Notes under the pieces: model-generated
The model's input: only the letters and a program-made list of their open reading frames with translations
Database searches by the model: none
What the model was told of the DNA's origin: nothing
Part shown: positions 6,414-7,715 of the stretch, in pieces
Position numbering within the stretch: the stretch's first letter is position 1
How the letters are laid out: every line of letters starts with the position of its first letter
Program-made: the position numbers and the translations under genes
Source of the DNA: Rhodospirillaceae bacterium
GTDB lineage: Bacteria > Pseudomonadota > Alphaproteobacteria > Rhodospirillales > Magnetospirillaceae
DNA length: 7,715 nt
NCBI GenBank assembly: GCA_030151865.1
Contig: JASLCK010000203.1
Span: forward strand, 1-7,715
Reading direction: 5' to 3'

Positions 6414-6464
6414 AGCCTGCCCCTCAACCAGGAATCTCTTCTGGGATTTTGGCTTTTCAACTAG

Positions 6465-6544
6465 GATCAAATCCCTGTGATGGCGGCGTTGCGTTTCATC
6501 AAACCGCAATGCCAACCGTCACAGGGGTTTGATCTTTTTCTTTT
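6465..6544 (+). terminator. Long inverted-repeat terminator of the tetR operon
   Basis: GATCAAATCCCTGTGA (6465-6480) pairs with TCACAGGGGTTTGATC (6519-6534), 16 pairs including one T:G. Inside, GGC and TTGCG (6489-6493) pair with CGCAA (6505-6509) and GCC, extending the stem with internal loops. The tract TTTTTCTTTT follows at 6535-6544. It begins about 50 nt after the phosphotransferase stop. An upstream GGGATTT (6443-6449) could pair with AAATCCC (6469-6475) in the left arm and disrupt the stem. Confidence 0.85.
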
Positions 6545-6553
6545 GCGGCGCAA
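6543..6553. promoter_or_regulatory. Small perfect palindrome, possible operator
   Basis: TTGCG-G-CGCAA is a perfect 5-bp inverted repeat around a single G. It begins in the T-tract of the preceding terminator, 231 nt before the MaoC-Pta start. A weak promoter-like pair (TTGATT 6564-6569, 16 nt, CAGAAT 6586-6591) lies just downstream, so the palindrome could be an upstream regulator site. It repeats the TTGCG/CGCAA pair of the terminator's inner stem, so it may have no separate role. Confidence 0.25.
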
Positions 6554-6783
6554 CATACCGCTGTTGATTCCCACAAGAAAAATGTCAGAATCACCGCAGG
6601 GATTGGCGTCCGCCCATCATTCAGAGATCCGCGCGAAACAGGACCAGAATGATGACAAAACAGGGAAAACCGCAGAGCGGTTGCAGATAGAGATTGATCG
6701 CAAGCAGCCTTATATCGCTTATGGAGATTGCCTTGTGACAATGCTGCACCGCAGCGCCCAGCCCTTATTGGGGAACGATAAAA
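6545..6783. other. Gene-free leader upstream of the MaoC-Pta gene
   Basis: I see no convincing gene in this stretch, which is visibly richer in A+T than the flanking genes. It contains an 8-bp inverted repeat, CATCATTC (6615-6622) / GAATGATG (6647-6654), with a 24-nt spacer, and a short hairpin AACCGC-AGA-GCGGTT (6668-6682). There is also a weak promoter candidate at 6564-6591. If that promoter is used, the mRNA leader would be about 186 nt, long enough to hold regulatory structure. I do not recognise any known riboswitch class in it. Confidence 0.4.
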
Positions 6784-7715
6784 ATGGTCATGATCGAAAA
6801 CAAGACGTTTGACGAAATCGAGATCGGCCAGTCCGCGCAGTTGCAGCGGACCCTTACCACCGACGACATCACCTTGTTTGGCGTGATGTCGGGTGATGCC
6901 AATCCGGCGCATTTTTATGCCCAGGATGGCAGCCGCCAGCATCGTGTTGTTGGGCATGGCATGTGGGGCGCGTCGCAGATTTCGGCGCTGCTGGGCAACG
7001 AATTGCCTGGCTCGGGCACGATTTACAAGGCCCAGAACCTGGACTTCCATACCACCGTCGCCCTGGGCGACACCATTACCGTGACCATCACCGTGACGGC
7101 GAAAAACGCCGCCGACCTGACCGTGACCTTTGACACCCAGGCCGTCAATCAGAACGGCGACAATGTTTTCAGCGGCATTGCCGTGGTGTACGCCCCGACC
7201 GAAAAGCGTTTTGTCGAACGCATGGTGCTGCCCGAACTGAAGGCCAGCCGTGGTCATCATGTCTTTGAAAATCTGGTGGAACGCTGTGCCGATCTGAAGC
7301 CGGTGTCAGTGTCGGTCTGCCATCCGTGCGACGAAGTGTCGCTGCGCGGCCCGGTGGAAGCCGCCGAAAAGGGTCTGATTGATCCGATCCTGGTCGGCCC
7401 GCGCGCCAAGATCGAAAGCGTGGCCGCCGAGTTCGGCCTGGATATTTCGAAATATCGGATCGTTGATACCGCCCACAGCCACGAATCGGCCACCAAGGCC
7501 GTGGCGCTGTGCCGCTCGGGCGAGGCCGACGTTCTGATGAAGGGCAGCCTGCACACTGATGAGATGATGCACGAAGTCGCCGCCCGCGATACCGGTCTGC
7601 GGACTGCGCGTCGCATCAGCCACGTCTTCATCATGGATGTCCCCACCTATCCGCGCACGCTTTTGATCACCGATGCCGCCGTCAACATCTATCCGACCCT
7701 GGAAGACAAGGTGGA
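6784..7715 (+). CDS. Bifunctional MaoC-type enoyl-CoA hydratase / phosphate acetyltransferase (3'-truncated)
   Basis: The visible 310 residues cover an N-terminal MaoC-like hot-dog domain fused to the start of a phosphate acetyl/butyryltransferase (Pta/Ptb) domain. The hydratase part (about 5-140) has VMSGDANPAHFY with Asp38, Asn40 and His43, then VVGHGM, the (R)-specific hydratase pattern. The Pta part begins at about 160 (HHVFENLVERCADLKPVSVSVCHP) and continues with AAEKGLIDPILVGP, ATKAVALCRSGEADVLMKGSLHTDEMM and HVFIMDVPTYPRTLLITDAAVNIYP. The Pta domain interconverts acyl-CoA and acyl-phosphate, so the protein may link CoA-ester metabolism to ATP formation with an acetate kinase. Such kinases often follow this gene, but here that would lie outside the window. 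ATG 6784 has GGGGA 9 nt upstream; a second in-frame ATG is at 6790. The gene runs past the right edge and lacks its stop codon. Confidence 0.93.
   Translation, partial: MVMIENKTFDEIEIGQSAQLQRTLTTDDITLFGVMSGDANPAHFYAQDGSRQHRVVGHGMWGASQISALLGNELPGSGTIYKAQNLDFHTTVALGDTITVTITVTAKNAADLTVTFDTQAVNQNGDNVFSGIAVVYAPTEKRFVERMVLPELKASRGHHVFENLVERCADLKPVSVSVCHPCDEVSLRGPVEAAEKGLIDPILVGPRAKIESVAAEFGLDISKYRIVDTAHSHESATKAVALCRSGEADVLMKGSLHTDEMMHEVAARDTGLRTARRISHVFIMDVPTYPRTLLITDAAVNIYPTLEDKV

Noticed and set aside
6465..6534. Inverted repeat as the ends of an insertion element or MITE.
   Set aside because: The arms are 38 nt apart, followed by a T-tract, and lie just after an operon, with no target-site duplication seen. 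A terminator explains it better.
6564..6577. FNR-like site beginning TTGAT upstream of the MaoC-Pta gene.
   Set aside because: The second half reads ACAAG instead of ATCAA, so the dyad is not supported.
6477..6812. 111-codon open frame from a GTG in the terminator region.
   Set aside because: It starts inside the terminator stem, has no good ribosome site, overlaps the MaoC-Pta start and has no recognisable domain.
6499..7260. Long reverse-strand open frame opposite the MaoC-Pta gene.
   Set aside because: It mirrors a clearly coding + strand frame in GC-rich DNA. The same applies to the other long reverse-strand frames, such as those at 3798-4766 and 4854-5900.
1..7715. CRISPR arrays, tRNA or rRNA genes, or mobile elements.
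   Set aside because: I found no spaced direct repeats, tRNA-like cloverleaf, rRNA segment or transposase/integrase motif. The only tandem repeat is the 3 x 15 bp in tetR.

Overview
The window looks like the chromosome of an alphaproteobacterium of the Rhodospirillales, probably Magnetospirillum-like. This rests on the moderately high G+C coding style, the order livF / DUF6867-type gene / branched-chain amino-acid binding protein, and a MaoC-Pta fusion gene. The assignment is by pattern recognition, without a database search. All genes read on the + strand. Both ends of the window cut through a gene.

Region 1 (1-2406) is the end of a branched-chain amino-acid (Liv/HAAT) ABC transporter locus. 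It holds the 3' part of the ATPase livF, a small membrane protein of unknown function that overlaps livF by 4 nt, a terminator-like hairpin, and a separately promoted periplasmic binding protein gene (livJ) that ends in a very strong 14-bp intrinsic terminator. The livJ leader has a hairpin and a possible 17-codon upstream ORF that overlaps the livJ start.

Region 2 (2407-3077) is a single gene for a YfbR-like HD-domain phosphohydrolase. It begins just after the T-tract of the livJ terminator. A perfect TTGACA sits at the foot of that terminator, so the gene's promoter may be built into it.

Region 3 (3078-6544) is a compact two-gene operon. It has a good sigma70-type promoter wrapped in a perfect 12-12-12 inverted repeat, then a TetR-family repressor whose N-terminus is made of three tandem 15-bp repeats (SEQIG x3). 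Overlapping it by 4 nt is an 875-residue ATP-dependent dikinase-type phosphotransferase with the three-part architecture of rifampin phosphotransferase (ATP-grasp, substrate domain, C-terminal swivelling His domain). A long inverted repeat with a T-tract closes the operon. This drug- or metabolite-responsive-looking cassette is the most interesting part of the window.

Region 4 (6545-7715) is a gene-poor, lower-G+C leader of about 240 nt containing several small palindromes. It is followed by the 5' part of a bifunctional MaoC-type enoyl-CoA hydratase / phosphate acetyltransferase gene that runs off the right edge.
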